From positions 958,322-1,022,321 of the forward strand of contig NZ_KB233222.1 in NCBI RefSeq assembly GCF_000314855.2: a DNA stretch of 64,000 bases, given 5' to 3'. This stretch comes from Providencia burhodogranariea DSM 19968 (lineage in GTDB: Bacteria; Pseudomonadota; Gammaproteobacteria; Enterobacterales; Enterobacteriaceae). The notes beneath the pieces are model-generated. The model worked only from the letters and a program-made list of their open reading frames with translations. It searched no databases and was not told where the DNA came from. Positions 10,036 through 21,704 of this stretch are shown one piece after another (the first letter of the stretch is position 1; the number at the start of each line of letters is the position of its first letter). A program made the position numbers and the translations under genes.

Positions 10036-11160
10036 TTAATCGTTAAAATACCAGTAACCGCTATTAACTAACGCTGTGAGTAGCGCGATAAAATTAACAT
10101 CATCGATGGCATCGCCGAGGTTTTCGACATTGACTGAATCATAGCGACAAAGGCTATCAGCAGCTTCATAGCAGGTCGTTTCTAAACACTCACCATTAAC
10201 GAAGAATTGATTACCAACTCGAAGTGCTCTAAGGCCATTAAGTTTATATAGCGTTTCCTGTTGCGTTTTAAGCAAGGCATAGACTTCATCTTGCTCATAA
10301 GGCGGCTCTGGTGGTGCGAGATCTAATTCATGGCGAGATTGAGAAATAAACTCACCAAGCCATTTGCGGAAAATTTGCGGGTCATTGATGAGTGACTCCA
10401 TCATCTCACGCAATTTAATTTGTTCGCCCTGTAAAATCTCAGCGGGGTTATCCCTAAATGAAAGGTCGGGATCGCTGTAGCGATAACTACCTAACTCATT
10501 AGAAATCAAGTAGTCAGCAAAGCTACTCATCAGTTCACGCGTATTAGGTGCTCGAAATCCAACCGAGTAGTTCAACGATGGCTCAATCGCATAGCCTTCA
10601 TGCGGGAATCCAGGCGGAATATACAGAATATCACCCGGTTCCATTTCTTCATCAATAATCGCATCGAAAGGTTCGACTTGTAGAAGGTCAGGGTGTGGAC
10701 AGTGCTGCTTCATCGGTACTTTTTCGCCTACACGCCAGTGCCTACGGCCTTCACCTTGAATAATGAAAACATCATACTGATCGAGATGTGGTCCTACACC
10801 GCCGCCCGGTACTGAATAGGAGATCATCAAATCATCCATACGCCATTCAGACAATACTTTAAAAGGTTTCATCAACGCTGCGCTTGCAAGATGCCAGTGA
10901 TCGACTGCTTGTACTAATACTGACCAATTTTCTTCACCTAAATGGTCATAGCTTTCAAAAGGACCATGGGCAACTTGCCAAAGCCCTTCTTTATGGCTGA
11001 CAAGACGGCTATCAACCTCATCTTCCATCGCTAGTCCCGCGAGTTCATCTGCCGAGATAGGATCAATAAAACGCGTAAAACCATTTTTAATCAGTAAAGG
11101 GCGTTTCTGCCAATGACTATCCAGAAAGCTCTGCCAGTCAAGATTCAGTTTATAATCCAT
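10036..11160 (-). CDS. roxA: Ribosomal protein L16 arginine hydroxylase (JmjC/cupin)
   Basis: A 374-residue 2-oxoglutarate/Fe(II)-dependent oxygenase (YcfD/RoxA; E. coli 373) that hydroxylates an arginine of ribosomal protein L16. The cupin metal site is visible: GVGPHLDQYDVF gives the HxD pair, and IPPGFPHEGYAIE gives the distal histidine. The start at 11160 (MDYKLNLDWQSF) is preferred over the in-frame ATG at 11181: it matches the family N-terminus and has AGGA seven bases upstream. It follows phoQ on the same strand, as in E. coli, and ends at a terminator. Confidence 0.92.
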   Translation of the reverse strand: MDYKLNLDWQSFLDSHWQKRPLLIKNGFTRFIDPISADELAGLAMEDEVDSRLVSHKEGLWQVAHGPFESYDHLGEENWSVLVQAVDHWHLASAALMKPFKVLSEWRMDDLMISYSVPGGGVGPHLDQYDVFIIQGEGRRHWRVGEKVPMKQHCPHPDLLQVEPFDAIIDEEMEPGDILYIPPGFPHEGYAIEPSLNYSVGFRAPNTRELMSSFADYLISNELGSYRYSDPDLSFRDNPAEILQGEQIKLREMMESLINDPQIFRKWLGEFISQSRHELDLAPPEPPYEQDEVYALLKTQQETLYKLNGLRALRVGNQFFVNGECLETTCYEAADSLCRYDSVNVENLGDAIDDVNFIALLTALVNSGYWYFND

Positions 11161-11246
11161 CTTATTGTCCTGAGTTAACATATCTATTGACAGTATACCT
11201 GAAATTGAAGCCAGAATGAGTGCTAAACAGGATCTATGATCACAGA

Positions 11247-12704
11247 TTAATTATCTTCACTAATACCTTGACGTTTGAATGTAACTCTAACTTGCGCGCC
11301 ACCTAATGGGCTATCATTGATGCTAATCGCGCCATCATATTGGTCTATAATTTCGAGGGCAATAGACAGTCCAAGTCCTTGGCCTGGCCTTAAGGTATCG
11401 ATTCGTTGTCCGCGCACAAAAATAAGGTTACGTTTGCTTTCGGGTACACCAGGGCCGTCATCATCAACAATAATGGTTAAACTATTATGTTCAACTGATA
11501 CAGTAACCTCAACAAATTCAAGGCAGTACTTACAAGCATTCTCCATGATGTTACCCATCACTTCCATAAAATCATTAGGCTGACCCAACCATGTTATTTC
11601 CGGTGATATATCGACAGTAATGGATACTCCCTTGTTTTGATAAACTTTATGTAAGGCATTCGCAAGGCTATCAACGAGTAGAGGTACTGATGATATTTCT
11701 CGTAACATCAGGTTTTTATCGCCTTGTGCTGAAGCACGATGTAAATAGTAGCCAACCTGTTGAGAAATACGGCCTATTTGTTCAAGCATGATGGGTTCAG
11801 CTTGTTCGATATTTATCTGTTTGCCTGTGCGAAGCGAGCGCAAAGTAGACTGTAAAACGGCGAGAGGTGTTTTTAAACTGTGCGTTAAGTCAGAGAGTGT
11901 TGTGCGATATTTCGTGTAGCGTTTACGTTCATTAGTTAATAAGTTATTCAAATTACGCACTAATCCTCGCAATTCTGATGGTGGGTTTTCATCCATCATT
12001 TCACGCTCACCTTTTTCAAGGTTACTGATTTGTGATACTAGCGATTTTATCGGTCGTAGGCTCCAATGGGCTGCGAGCCAAAGCAAAGGAATAACTAAAA
12101 TAAGGTTCGCCAGAAGAACATAGCCAAACCATTCCCAAACCAATCCTGTTTTTTGAAGATCCTGAGGCAAAGTATCAACAACAACAATGGTTAATGGGGG
12201 GAGATTTTCTGACTTACCATATTGATTCACCGATACAGAATGCGTTAGAGGCTCATCATCATTTTTCATATCGTCGAGTTTACTGTTGTACTCGGGATTA
12301 TGTTGTAGAAGTTGCCGTGTTTCACCTATATCGGTATCCATTTCATACAACCCCTCTTTTTTCAACCAATCTCGTTGGATTAGGTTTTCGACTGCCGGGA
12401 CTTCTCTCTGGCGCCAGAGAACTTGTCCATTATCATTATAAATGATTATAAGAGCAGGATTATTTAGAATGAAATTAGGGGGAACGCGAATATCAATTTT
12501 ATTATTTTGCCACTGAACTAAACTATAAATCAGATTACTTTGACTACGAAGTAAAATATATGTCGTTTTATCAAAGCTAATTAAATAACCCAATATAGCG
12601 ACAATGCCATATGAGAGCGTAAGCACAAGAATAACGGCAGAGGTGGCACATAAAAAGCGAGCCCTAAGTGATAGTGGCTTAAATTTAAATTTTTTTAGCT
12701 GCAT
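11247..12704 (-). CDS. phoQ: Sensor histidine kinase PhoQ (AarG in Providencia)
   Basis: The inner-membrane sensor of Mg2+, acid and cationic peptides, 485 residues (E. coli 486). Membrane helices lie at about 15-42 and 192-216, enclosing a periplasmic PAS-like sensor. A HAMP linker follows, then the phospho-acceptor LTHSLKTPLAVLQ, the N box ENACKYCLEF, DDGPGVP and GQGLGLSIA. The acidic patch that binds divalent cations is weaker than in E. coli: DDMKNDDEP replaces the EDDDDAE run just before THSV. One base separates it from phoP. The family is also known as AarG in P. stuartii, where it affects aminoglycoside acetyltransferase expression. Confidence 0.95.
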   Translation of the reverse strand: MQLKKFKFKPLSLRARFLCATSAVILVLTLSYGIVAILGYLISFDKTTYILLRSQSNLIYSLVQWQNNKIDIRVPPNFILNNPALIIIYNDNGQVLWRQREVPAVENLIQRDWLKKEGLYEMDTDIGETRQLLQHNPEYNSKLDDMKNDDEPLTHSVSVNQYGKSENLPPLTIVVVDTLPQDLQKTGLVWEWFGYVLLANLILVIPLLWLAAHWSLRPIKSLVSQISNLEKGEREMMDENPPSELRGLVRNLNNLLTNERKRYTKYRTTLSDLTHSLKTPLAVLQSTLRSLRTGKQINIEQAEPIMLEQIGRISQQVGYYLHRASAQGDKNLMLREISSVPLLVDSLANALHKVYQNKGVSITVDISPEITWLGQPNDFMEVMGNIMENACKYCLEFVEVTVSVEHNSLTIIVDDDGPGVPESKRNLIFVRGQRIDTLRPGQGLGLSIALEIIDQYDGAISINDSPLGGAQVRVTFKRQGISEDN

Positions 12705-12705
12705 A

Positions 12706-13380
12706 TTAGCCGTTCACATCAAAGCGATAACCTTGTCCACGGACAGTGACTATCACATCAGTAGCATGAAATTGTTGTATTTTTTTACGTAACCGTCCCA
12801 TCAATACATCAATAGTATGACTTTCACGTAGCTCTGCATCAGGGTATAACTGACGCATTAATGAATCTTTACTGACGACTTTACCGTTATTTCGTAATAA
12901 GGTTTCAATAATGGTGTACTCAAACGCAGTTAACTTAATAGGTTCACCATTAACGGAAAATTCTTTTCTCGATAAATCAATAATAAAGCCATCTAATTCT
13001 AAAACTTGAGAGGCAAGGCCACTGTTTCGGCGCATTAGTGCCTGCATGCGAGCAACAAGCTCTTCAAGATGAAAAGGTTTAGTCACATAATCATCTGCGC
13101 CACTATTCAATGCTTGAACTTTTTCTTGCCAGCTTTCGCGTGCAGTTAATACCAAAATAGGGATATTGACTTGAGCACTACGCCAGCGTTTGATCATTGA
13201 TAGGCCATCTTCATCGGGTAAGCCAAGGTCAACCATTGCAATGTCAGGGCAGCTCTCACGCAAAAAATAGTCAGCTTCTTTAGCGTCTTCGGCTGAATCA
13301 ACTTGATGACCAAGTTCTTTGAGTTGAACAGTTAAGTGGTGGCGAAGAAGAGCATTGTCTTCGACGATAAGAATACGCAT
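12706..13380 (-). CDS. phoP: Response regulator PhoP
   Basis: A 224-residue OmpR-type regulator (E. coli 223) that activates Mg2+-starvation and envelope genes such as mgrB and pagP when phosphorylated by PhoQ. The receiver domain shows the acidic pair VEDN, the phosphorylated aspartate in [11 protein letters not shown], the T in LTARES and the lysine in TKPFHLEEL. The winged-helix DNA-binding part ends RGQGYRF. The start ATG at 13380 is preferred over a GTG at 13392 because GAGG lies six bases before it and [15 protein letters not shown] matches the family. A probable PhoP box lies about 100 bases upstream. Confidence 0.95.
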   Translation of the reverse strand: MRILIVEDNALLRHHLTVQLKELGHQVDSAEDAKEADYFLRESCPDIAMVDLGLPDEDGLSMIKRWRSAQVNIPILVLTARESWQEKVQALNSGADDYVTKPFHLEELVARMQALMRRNSGLASQVLELDGFIIDLSRKEFSVNGEPIKLTAFEYTIIETLLRNNGKVVSKDSLMRQLYPDAELRESHTIDVLMGRLRKKIQQFHATDVIVTVRGQGYRFDVNG

Positions 13381-13477
13381 CTGAAACCTCACATAAAAAA
13401 GAGATGGTTGTACTATGTAATACTAGCACTAGAGTCGCTATGGTAAAAAGATAAGCATTTTACAACAAGTCGTTAAG

Positions 13478-13494
13478 TAAACCTAAGGCAAACA
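13478..13494 (-). promoter_or_regulatory. Probable PhoP box upstream of phoP
   Basis: On the minus strand the sequence reads TGTTTG, five bases, GGTTTA. This matches the PhoP direct repeat (T/G)GTTTA-N5-(T/G)GTTTA with one mismatch. It lies about 100 bases before the phoP start, with possible -10 sequence (TAAAAT) about 15 bases downstream, slightly longer than the usual spacing. It suggests autoregulation. Confidence 0.5.
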
Positions 13495-13719
13495 AACACT
13501 AGAAATTAGTGCTCATAGTGCGAGTCACTGACAATAGAGCGTGACGTGTATCGGCTAAGGCAGTGTAATTATTTATGTACTTTAGTGCTAATTAGCCAAC
13601 TATTTAGCGACAATTCCAATGATTTTGAGTAAGAAGCCAGACATATTACTGAGATAACTCATAGAAACTAAACGAGTATTGTAGTCCAACTAAAAGTAAA
13701 AAATGAGTGAAAATCATCA

Positions 13720-13797
13720 GTGTGACATGTCACGAAAATTGCCTTATGGCCCATAAATGCGAGGATGAGGGAAGTTTAGTTCTAATTAGAATTAATT
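13720..13797. repeat. Palindrome-anchored intergenic repeat, copy 1
   Basis: It starts with the perfect palindrome GTGACATGTCAC (13722-13733). Thirty-one bases (13720-13750) are identical to copy 2 at 13882-13912, exactly 162 bases away. The following 48 bases align with copy 2 without gaps, ending at TAATTAGAATTA. Copy 3 lies at 54514. Function unknown. Confidence 0.8.
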
Positions 13798-13881
13798 TCA
13801 TGAATTTATAAATTGATTTATTTGGAATAACACTGCGTAGTGAGTGTGATAAAAATTCGAAAATTAATGAATATATGAAGA

Positions 13882-13959
13882 GTGTGACATGTCACGAAAA
13901 TTGCCTTATGGCGCACAAGTACTGGGGAAAGGGTAATTTAATTGTAATTAGAATTATTG
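13882..13959. repeat. Palindrome-anchored intergenic repeat, copy 2
   Basis: The palindrome GTGACATGTCAC is at 13884-13895. Identity with copy 1 is complete for the first 31 bases and partial after that. The tail GGTAATTTAATTG then TAATTAGAATTATT is the part best shared with copy 3 near baeR. Confidence 0.8.
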
Positions 13960-13990
13960 CTGGGTCGAGATGTTTATTTGATTGTTAAAT

Positions 13991-14020
13991 AAACAAACGG
14001 CTCCAATGAGCCGCTTGTTT
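13991..14020 (-). terminator. Hairpin downstream of purB
   Basis: AAACAAACGGCTC and GAGCCGCTTGTTT form a 13-base stem with one mismatch and a four-base loop. On the minus strand it lies about 15 bases after the purB stop. The T-tract is short (TTTATTT), so strength is uncertain. Confidence 0.65.
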
Positions 14021-14034
14021 AATAAAATGAATGA

Positions 14035-16058
<2,024 letters not shown>

Positions 16059-16060
16059 AA

Positions 16061-17164
16061 TTACTCCTGAATACGGGATTCAATAACACCGCCACCAAGG
16101 CAAACTTCATTGAGATAAAACACGGCTGATTGACCCGGAGTAACAGCAGCAACAGGGTAATCAAATATCACTTCGATCTTATTTTCATCAACAGGTGTAA
16201 CAGTGCAAGGGATATCCGCTTGACGATAACGTGTTTTGACCACACAACGTAATGTTTGAGTTAATGGTTGCCTATCAACCCAGTCCAATTGTTGTGCAAT
16301 AAGGCCTGTTGACATAAGACGAGGGTGTTCATGCCCTTGTGCGACGATCAGTTGGTTAGTTTCGACGTTTTTATCAACGACATACCAAGGGTCTTCGGAA
16401 CCTTCTTTTGTCCCACCAATACCTAAGCCCTTACGCTGCCCAAGGGTGTGATACATCAAACCTTCATGTTGACCAATAATTTCGCCATCAACAGTCACTA
16501 TAGGGCCTGGTTTGGCAGGTAAATAGCGACCAAGGAAGTCACGGAATTTACGCTCACCAATAAAGCAAATGCCTGTTGAGTCTTTTTTCCTCGCGGTGAC
16601 TAAGTCAATTTCTTCGGCGATACGTCGAACTTCTGGTTTCTCTAATTCCCCAACAGGGAACAGGCTTTTACTTATTTGATCAGAACTCAGAGTATAAAGA
16701 AAATAACTTTGGTCTTTATTACCATCTAATCCTCGGAGAAGTTGGCTTTTGCCATTAACATCACGGCGACGGACATAATGGCCTGTTGCGATATAATCCG
16801 CACCGAGATCTTCGGCTGCGAATTCAAGAAATGCTTTGAATTTAATTTCTTTGTTGCAAAGAATATCAGGGTTTGGGGTACGACCTGCTTTATATTCGGA
16901 TAAAAAGTGTTCAAAGACATTATCCCAATATTCTGCTGCGAAATTGATAGTAAGAAGTTCAATCCCTAACTTATCGCAAACTGCTTGCGCATCAGCAAGA
17001 TCAGTTGCCGCTGAACAATACGCTTCGTCATCATCCTCTTCCCAGTTTTTCATGAACAGACCAACAACCTGATACCCTTGCTGCTGGAGCAAATAAGCTG
17101 AAACGGAGGAGTCAACACCACCGGACATACCGACAATGACTTTTTTCTGGCTGTTATCTGACAT
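16061..17164 (-). CDS. mnmA: tRNA 2-thiouridylase MnmA
   Basis: A 367-residue cytoplasmic enzyme (E. coli 368) that thiolates U34 of Lys, Glu and Gln tRNAs, receiving sulfur from the Tus relay. The ATP PP-loop [12 protein letters not shown] lies at about residues 12-23. The two catalytic cysteines are in [12 protein letters not shown] and [13 protein letters not shown]. The C-terminal domain ends with [11 protein letters not shown]. It starts the mnmA-hflD-purB operon; a terminator just upstream separates it from nudJ. Confidence 0.96.
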   Translation of the reverse strand: MSDNSQKKVIVGMSGGVDSSVSAYLLQQQGYQVVGLFMKNWEEDDDEAYCSAATDLADAQAVCDKLGIELLTINFAAEYWDNVFEHFLSEYKAGRTPNPDILCNKEIKFKAFLEFAAEDLGADYIATGHYVRRRDVNGKSQLLRGLDGNKDQSYFLYTLSSDQISKSLFPVGELEKPEVRRIAEEIDLVTARKKDSTGICFIGERKFRDFLGRYLPAKPGPIVTVDGEIIGQHEGLMYHTLGQRKGLGIGGTKEGSEDPWYVVDKNVETNQLIVAQGHEHPRLMSTGLIAQQLDWVDRQPLTQTLRCVVKTRYRQADIPCTVTPVDENKIEVIFDYPVAAVTPGQSAVFYLNEVCLGGGVIESRIQE

Positions 17165-17253
17165 GGGATATTCTCACTACGGAAAAATTAAGCCCCATAC
17201 TTTACCATGTTGTACCCTTGTTACACCAGCGTTAGCGGGGAATATTCTTAGTT

Positions 17254-17282
17254 CAAAAAGTCACCAATACCATTTGGTGACT
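17254..17282 (-). terminator. Terminator of the rluE-nudJ unit
   Basis: On the minus strand AGTCACCAA pairs with TTGGTGACT around a six-base loop and is followed by TTTTG. It lies 15 bases beyond the nudJ stop. Confidence 0.85.
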
Positions 17283-17296
17283 TAAATTCAGCTTTA

Positions 17297-17746
17297 TTAG
17301 CGGTAATGCTCACCAAATGCACCGAGTATATCGAGCGGGTATGAATTTCCGTCGAGAAAACAATCGATACTTTGAGCGACTAGGGGCGAGCGTAAACAAT
17401 CACTGGTTAAAATATCTTGCGCACTGACCCAATGACAGCAGGAAATATCACTGTCTTGAGGCTGTGTTTCACATTGTTCTGTTAATTCTAAAGAAAATAA
17501 AAAACGTATAAACGGCGTGCCATCAGGTGCTACCCATTGATGAATTTTGATTAATTTCTGAGGCTTTCCGTTAATGCCGGTTTCTTCTAATAATTCACGT
17601 TCAGCGGCAGCTAATAGCGTTTCATCTGCTTCTAAATGTCCAGCTGGTTGATTCCAAGTTGGTTTATTGTTTACCCATTCTTCAACAACGAGAAACTTAT
17701 CTTGTGCATGGACAATTGTTGCTACAGTAATATGAGGTTTAAACAA
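17297..17746 (-). CDS. nudJ: Nudix phosphatase NudJ
   Basis: A 149-residue Nudix hydrolase (YmfB; E. coli NudJ 153) that acts on nucleoside tri- and diphosphates and on HMP-PP, a thiamine precursor. The Nudix box runs [20 protein letters not shown] then TGI (about residues 37-59), with all catalytic glutamates present. The start overlaps the rluE end by eight bases, so translation is probably coupled. Gene order with rluE and mnmA is as in E. coli. Confidence 0.93.
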   Translation of the reverse strand: MFKPHITVATIVHAQDKFLVVEEWVNNKPTWNQPAGHLEADETLLAAAERELLEETGINGKPQKLIKIHQWVAPDGTPFIRFLFSLELTEQCETQPQDSDISCCHWVSAQDILTSDCLRSPLVAQSIDCFLDGNSYPLDILGAFGEHYR

Positions 17747-18419
17747 GAGCTATCTCCTTCCATTCACCAAGTGCCAAATTTTCAAGCGTATATTCGCCAA
17801 CCTGATAACGAATTAATCGTAAAGTGGGGAAACCTATATTTGCCGTCATTCGTCGAACTTGACGGTTTCTTCCTTCATTGAGCGTAATTTTAAGCCAGCT
17901 GGTGGGAATACTTTGACGTTCACGAATCGGTGGTGTTCTTGCCCATAACCAGTCAGGCTCAGTAACAAGTTCGATGCATGCTGGGCGGGTAGGGCCATCA
18001 TTAAGGGTTAAGCCGAGCCGAAATTTCTCAAGAGCCGCGTTATCGGGAATACCCTCAACCTGAGCATAATAGATTTTATTGGTATTTTTTTGTGGTTGAG
18101 TTAAACGAGCTTGAAGCTTGCCATCATTTGTAAGGATCAGTAGACCTTCACTATCTCTATCTAATCGACCAGCAGCATAAACATCAACGATAGGAATATA
18201 TTTCTTTAAGGTATCGCGACCTTGTTCGTCAGTAAATTGAGGCAAAACATCATAAGGCTTATTAAATAAGATCACCTTGCGAGGGCCTTGTGGTTTGGCT
18301 TTTGGTGATAACGAAGAACGTGAATGGTTAGCGCCAAATTTTGCATTCGTTTTGCTTTGTTGTGGTGTTTTTTTATTCGTTTGTGTTTTTGTTGTACGCT
18401 TAGGTTTGATCATGTGCAC
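17739..18419 (-). CDS. rluE: 23S rRNA pseudouridine(2457) synthase
   Basis: A 226-residue RsuA-family pseudouridine synthase (E. coli RluE 217). The catalytic aspartate lies in the conserved [17 protein letters not shown] (about residues 107-123). A lysine- and asparagine-rich tail of about 45 residues precedes the first strand ([15 protein letters not shown]). RsuA-type S4 domain is absent, as expected for RluE. The start could be the GTG at 18419 or the ATG two codons later (18413); the ribosome-binding site is weak for both. It is divergent from icd. Confidence 0.9.
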   Translation of the reverse strand: MHMIKPKRTTKTQTNKKTPQQSKTNAKFGANHSRSSLSPKAKPQGPRKVILFNKPYDVLPQFTDEQGRDTLKKYIPIVDVYAAGRLDRDSEGLLILTNDGKLQARLTQPQKNTNKIYYAQVEGIPDNAALEKFRLGLTLNDGPTRPACIELVTEPDWLWARTPPIRERQSIPTSWLKITLNEGRNRQVRRMTANIGFPTLRLIRYQVGEYTLENLALGEWKEIALV

Positions 18420-19238
18420 TCATTCGAAATCATTAACAGGGGGAGTTGCTCGGAAATTAAACATCAGTGTAGTTGATTTTGCTCTTAAATGACATAAGGA
18501 GGAAATAGGGTTTTCTTCATCAGTATTATTGATCTAGAAATTTAACGAGTCAGTTGACAAAAATATTAGTAGTCGCGAGTTATCATAGAAAATAGGGTAT
18601 ATTTATCGGAATTAACAATGCTTATTTAAAATAAAATAGCAGCATTAACTTTCTTAAAATTAAATAGACGGAATATTTATTTATATTAACTTAATTATAC
18701 TAGATGTAAAATTAACAATTAATATTTATTTTGATATTGCTTAAGTCAAAGTTAATTCTGTAATTTCGTTAAAAGAATCATTTTACTCGTTCAGTTTCAA
18801 TGTCAATAATTAAAAACTTTAAAATCATTAAGTACATTAAATTCGATATCATTAGAATGATTAGTTTAATTCACATCTACTTATGAATATAAATTAATCA
18901 TTTGTATAATTTATGTGAGCAAGGCGCATTTTTCAAAATGTATTTTCATATAGAATATAAACATATTCTTTTTAATTGATTATTCATTAAACAATGAAAA
19001 TATTGAAGTTGTACTGGTTCTAGCTATGCCTTTGTAAGGCATGCCGACAAATAACTTTATGATTTAACAGGGATTGTTTAAAGTTAATGGGCGGGGGTAA
19101 TAGTGTTCTAGCACCTTTAATGCGATCAGTATAAAACGTTAAGAGACTAATCATTGGCGTCAGGGAAAGATTCAAGTAGTATTGACGGGTCTCTTACAAA
19201 AAATTAACAAGCAAACGCGCAAGTGAAAGGAGAGGTTA
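18420..19238. other. Long intergenic region between rluE and icd
   Basis: About 820 very AT-rich bases. Near icd a potential hairpin pairs AAGAGAC (19141-19147) with GTCTCTT (19189-19195) in the likely 5' untranslated region. I see no gene. icd is usually controlled by ArcA and FruR/Cra, but I could not identify specific sites with confidence. Confidence 0.4.
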
Positions 19239-20492
19239 ATGGAAAGCAAAGTAGTAGTTCCGGCGGAAGGCGCTAAAATTACCATCGATACTAAAGGCAA
19301 GCTTAATGTTCCAAACAACCCAATTATTCCCTTCATCGAAGGTGATGGTATTGGCGTTGATGTTACACCAGCAATGCTGAAAGTGGTTGATGCAGCAGTT
19401 AAAAAAGCCTACAACGGCGAGCGCAAAATTTCCTGGATGGAAATCTATACCGGCGAAAAATCTACTCAAGTATATGGTAAAGATGTTTGGTTACCTGAAG
19501 AAACCCTCGATTTAATCCGTGATTACCGTGTTTCAATTAAAGGCCCTCTGACTACACCAGTTGGTGGCGGTATTCGTTCTTTGAACGTTGCACTGCGTCA
19601 ACAACTTGATCTATACATCTGTCTGCGTCCAGTTCGTTACTACAAAGGCACACCAAGCCCAGTTAAACAACCTGAACTAACTGACATGGTTATTTTCCGT
19701 GAAAACTCTGAAGATATCTATGCTGGTATTGAGTGGAAAGCGGGTAGTGCAGAAGCAGATAAAGTGATCAACTTCCTGAAAAATGAGATGGGCGTTACTA
19801 AAATCCGTTTTCCACAAGACTGTGGTATCGGTATTAAGCCTTGTTCAGAAGAAGGAACAAAACGTTTAGTTCGTGCGGCAATTGAGTATGCAATTGATAA
19901 TGGTCGTGATTCAGTAACACTGGTTCACAAAGGCAATATCATGAAATTTACCGAGGGTGCCTTTAAAGATTGGGGTTACCAACTGGCTCAAGAAGAGTTC
20001 GGTGGTGAGCTGATTGATGGCGGTCCATGGGTTAAAATCAAGAATCCAAAAACTGGCAAAGATATTATTGTTAAAGATGTCATCGCTGATGCATTCTTAC
20101 AACAAATTCTGCTGCGTCCAGCTGAGTATGATGTTATCGCATGTATGAACCTGAACGGCGACTATATTTCTGATGCACTTGCGGCACAAGTTGGTGGTAT
20201 CGGTATCGCACCAGGCGCAAACATTGGTTCAGAGTGTGCGCTGTTTGAAGCAACGCATGGTACAGCTCCTAAGTATGCTGGTCAGGATAAAGTGAACCCA
20301 GGTTCAATTATTCTTTCTGCTGAAATGATGCTACGCCACATGGGTTGGGTTGAAGCTGCTGACCTAATCATTAAAGGTATGGAAGGTGCAATCGAAGCTA
20401 AGACAGTAACTTATGACTTCGAACGTCAATTAGACGGCGCTAAACTCCTGAAATGTAGCGAATTCGGTGATGCAATCATCAAACACATGTAA
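19239..20492 (+). CDS. icd: Isocitrate dehydrogenase (NADP+)
   Basis: A 417-residue TCA-cycle enzyme (E. coli 416) that oxidatively decarboxylates isocitrate to 2-oxoglutarate. The substrate loop with the regulatory serine is intact ([14 protein letters not shown]), as are [14 protein letters not shown] and the NADP site near [22 protein letters not shown] precedes the ATG by seven bases. The 3' end of icd is a known phage attachment target in E. coli (e14 and relatives); the integrase remnant 1.2 kb downstream suggests the same use here. The reading frame is complete. Confidence 0.97.
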   Translation: MESKVVVPAEGAKITIDTKGKLNVPNNPIIPFIEGDGIGVDVTPAMLKVVDAAVKKAYNGERKISWMEIYTGEKSTQVYGKDVWLPEETLDLIRDYRVSIKGPLTTPVGGGIRSLNVALRQQLDLYICLRPVRYYKGTPSPVKQPELTDMVIFRENSEDIYAGIEWKAGSAEADKVINFLKNEMGVTKIRFPQDCGIGIKPCSEEGTKRLVRAAIEYAIDNGRDSVTLVHKGNIMKFTEGAFKDWGYQLAQEEFGGELIDGGPWVKIKNPKTGKDIIVKDVIADAFLQQILLRPAEYDVIACMNLNGDYISDALAAQVGGIGIAPGANIGSECALFEATHGTAPKYAGQDKVNPGSIILSAEMMLRHMGWVEAADLIIKGMEGAIEAKTVTYDFERQLDGAKLLKCSEFGDAIIKHM

Positions 20493-20514
20493 TTAATTAC
20501 ATTGTAAGATTGAT

Positions 20515-20542
20515 AACGGGAGCTTAATAGTTCCCGTTTTTT
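20515..20542 (+). terminator. Rho-independent terminator after icd
   Basis: AACGGGA pairs with TCCCGTT across a ten-base loop, followed by TTTTATT. Confidence 0.85.
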
Positions 20543-20561
20543 ATTGTCACATTTGAAACGG

Positions 20562-20594
20562 TTATCAAAAAGTTATCAAAACGAATTATCAAAA
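20562..20594 (+). repeat. Three direct repeats of TTATCAAAA
   Basis: Identical nine-mers occur at 20562-20570, 20573-20581 and 20586-20594. They lie 70-100 bases past the icd stop and just before the DUF2971 gene. Their place beside a phage-type integrase remnant suggests integrase arm sites or an operator; this is inference. Confidence 0.6.
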
Positions 20595-20654
20595 TAGCCC
20601 ACGTTAGCTACAGATAATTTATATCTTGATGACATCGTCCTAAGGAAAATTAGT

Positions 20655-21704
20655 ATGAGAGTATTCAAGTATAGAGGTGGAGATGATGAGGTGTTTTCAA
20701 GGGACTTATCTTCATTAGAGCAGGATTATTTTTGGTCTCCTAATTATGATAAGTTAAACGATCCATGTGAAGGTCTAGTACTAACAGATCAAGTTTTTGA
20801 GCAATTCGATTTTTTAAATCATGTAATTGGCAACATAGAACAAACTTCTTTAGTTTCACTTGAATCATTAAAGGGGGCATTTAGAGATTTAATTGCTATT
20901 AAAGATAAGTCAGGAATTTACTCTTTGAGTAAAAGTTTTACTGATGAATTGTTATGGGCGCATTATGCTAATAGCCATACAGGTTTTTGTATTGAATATG
21001 ATTTAAATAAATTGCGCGAATTTGAAGATAGTCAATATTCTATTTTTGATGTCATATACCAAAATAAACCACCGATAATAAGTTTTGACGACATGTTTGC
21101 TTTAGATGCACAAAATGAAGTTATTAAAAAACTAACAAGTCAAAAATCCAAGAGATGGGAATATGAGCAAGAAATCAGAATTATTACGCCAAAAGAGGGT
21201 AAGCAGCATTATGATTTCAGAGCTGTAAAAGCTATTTATTTCGGTTTGCGAATGCCAGAAGAAAGAATACGGTTGATTATGGGGGCACTTCGAGGCAGAG
21301 ATATTAAATATTTTCAAATGCAACTTAAACTCAATTCATATGAATTGACGTACCAACCATTAGAAGACTTATACCCGACAAAAGAAAAATATAAATATTC
21401 AATTTCCCCGATCGATGAGTACACGATTGATGTGCAAAACTTAGATGGGGAATGGAGTAAATATAAACCTTATTTGTTTAAATTAGCAGAGATAGTTAGA
21501 AGAGAACCATACTGCAAAGAGGTCACTATGGTTGCTCTTGATACGATAAAAAGCACAATTAATAATCCTATTTTTTTCGCTCAATTTAAGAGAGAGGAAT
21601 ACAGGTATCATAACGTCATCTTGAATATCAGAGAGATAGATGATGCTTTTGCGTTAATCGATGATTTGGATGAAAGATGCTATCACTTACATTCTAAAGC
21701 TTAA
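20655..21704 (+). CDS. DUF2971 family protein (possible prophage cargo)
   Basis: A 349-residue soluble protein whose N-terminal 190 residues fit DUF2971: an early YRGGDDEVFSR, SPNYDKLNDPCEG near residue 28-40, LLWAHYANSHTGFCIEYD near residue 97-114 and KRWEYEQEIRII near residue 167-178. The biochemical function of the family is unknown. The C-terminal 150 residues show no motif I know. It sits between icd and an integrase remnant, the position that the anti-phage gene lit occupies in the E. coli e14 prophage. It overlaps the convergent integrase remnant by 11 bases. A defence role is inference from position only. Confidence 0.75.
   Translation: MRVFKYRGGDDEVFSRDLSSLEQDYFWSPNYDKLNDPCEGLVLTDQVFEQFDFLNHVIGNIEQTSLVSLESLKGAFRDLIAIKDKSGIYSLSKSFTDELLWAHYANSHTGFCIEYDLNKLREFEDSQYSIFDVIYQNKPPIISFDDMFALDAQNEVIKKLTSQKSKRWEYEQEIRIITPKEGKQHYDFRAVKAIYFGLRMPEERIRLIMGALRGRDIKYFQMQLKLNSYELTYQPLEDLYPTKEKYKYSISPIDEYTIDVQNLDGEWSKYKPYLFKLAEIVRREPYCKEVTMVALDTIKSTINNPIFFAQFKREEYRYHNVILNIREIDDAFALIDDLDERCYHLHSKA

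Larger units (their letters stand above)
13381..14034. other. phoP upstream region with duplicated repeat
   Basis: This 650-base gap between purB and phoP contains the purB terminator, two copies of a palindrome-anchored repeat and a likely PhoP box (each listed separately). I found no reading frame with a credible start. It is AT-rich and much longer than most gaps in this conserved block. Confidence 0.6.
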
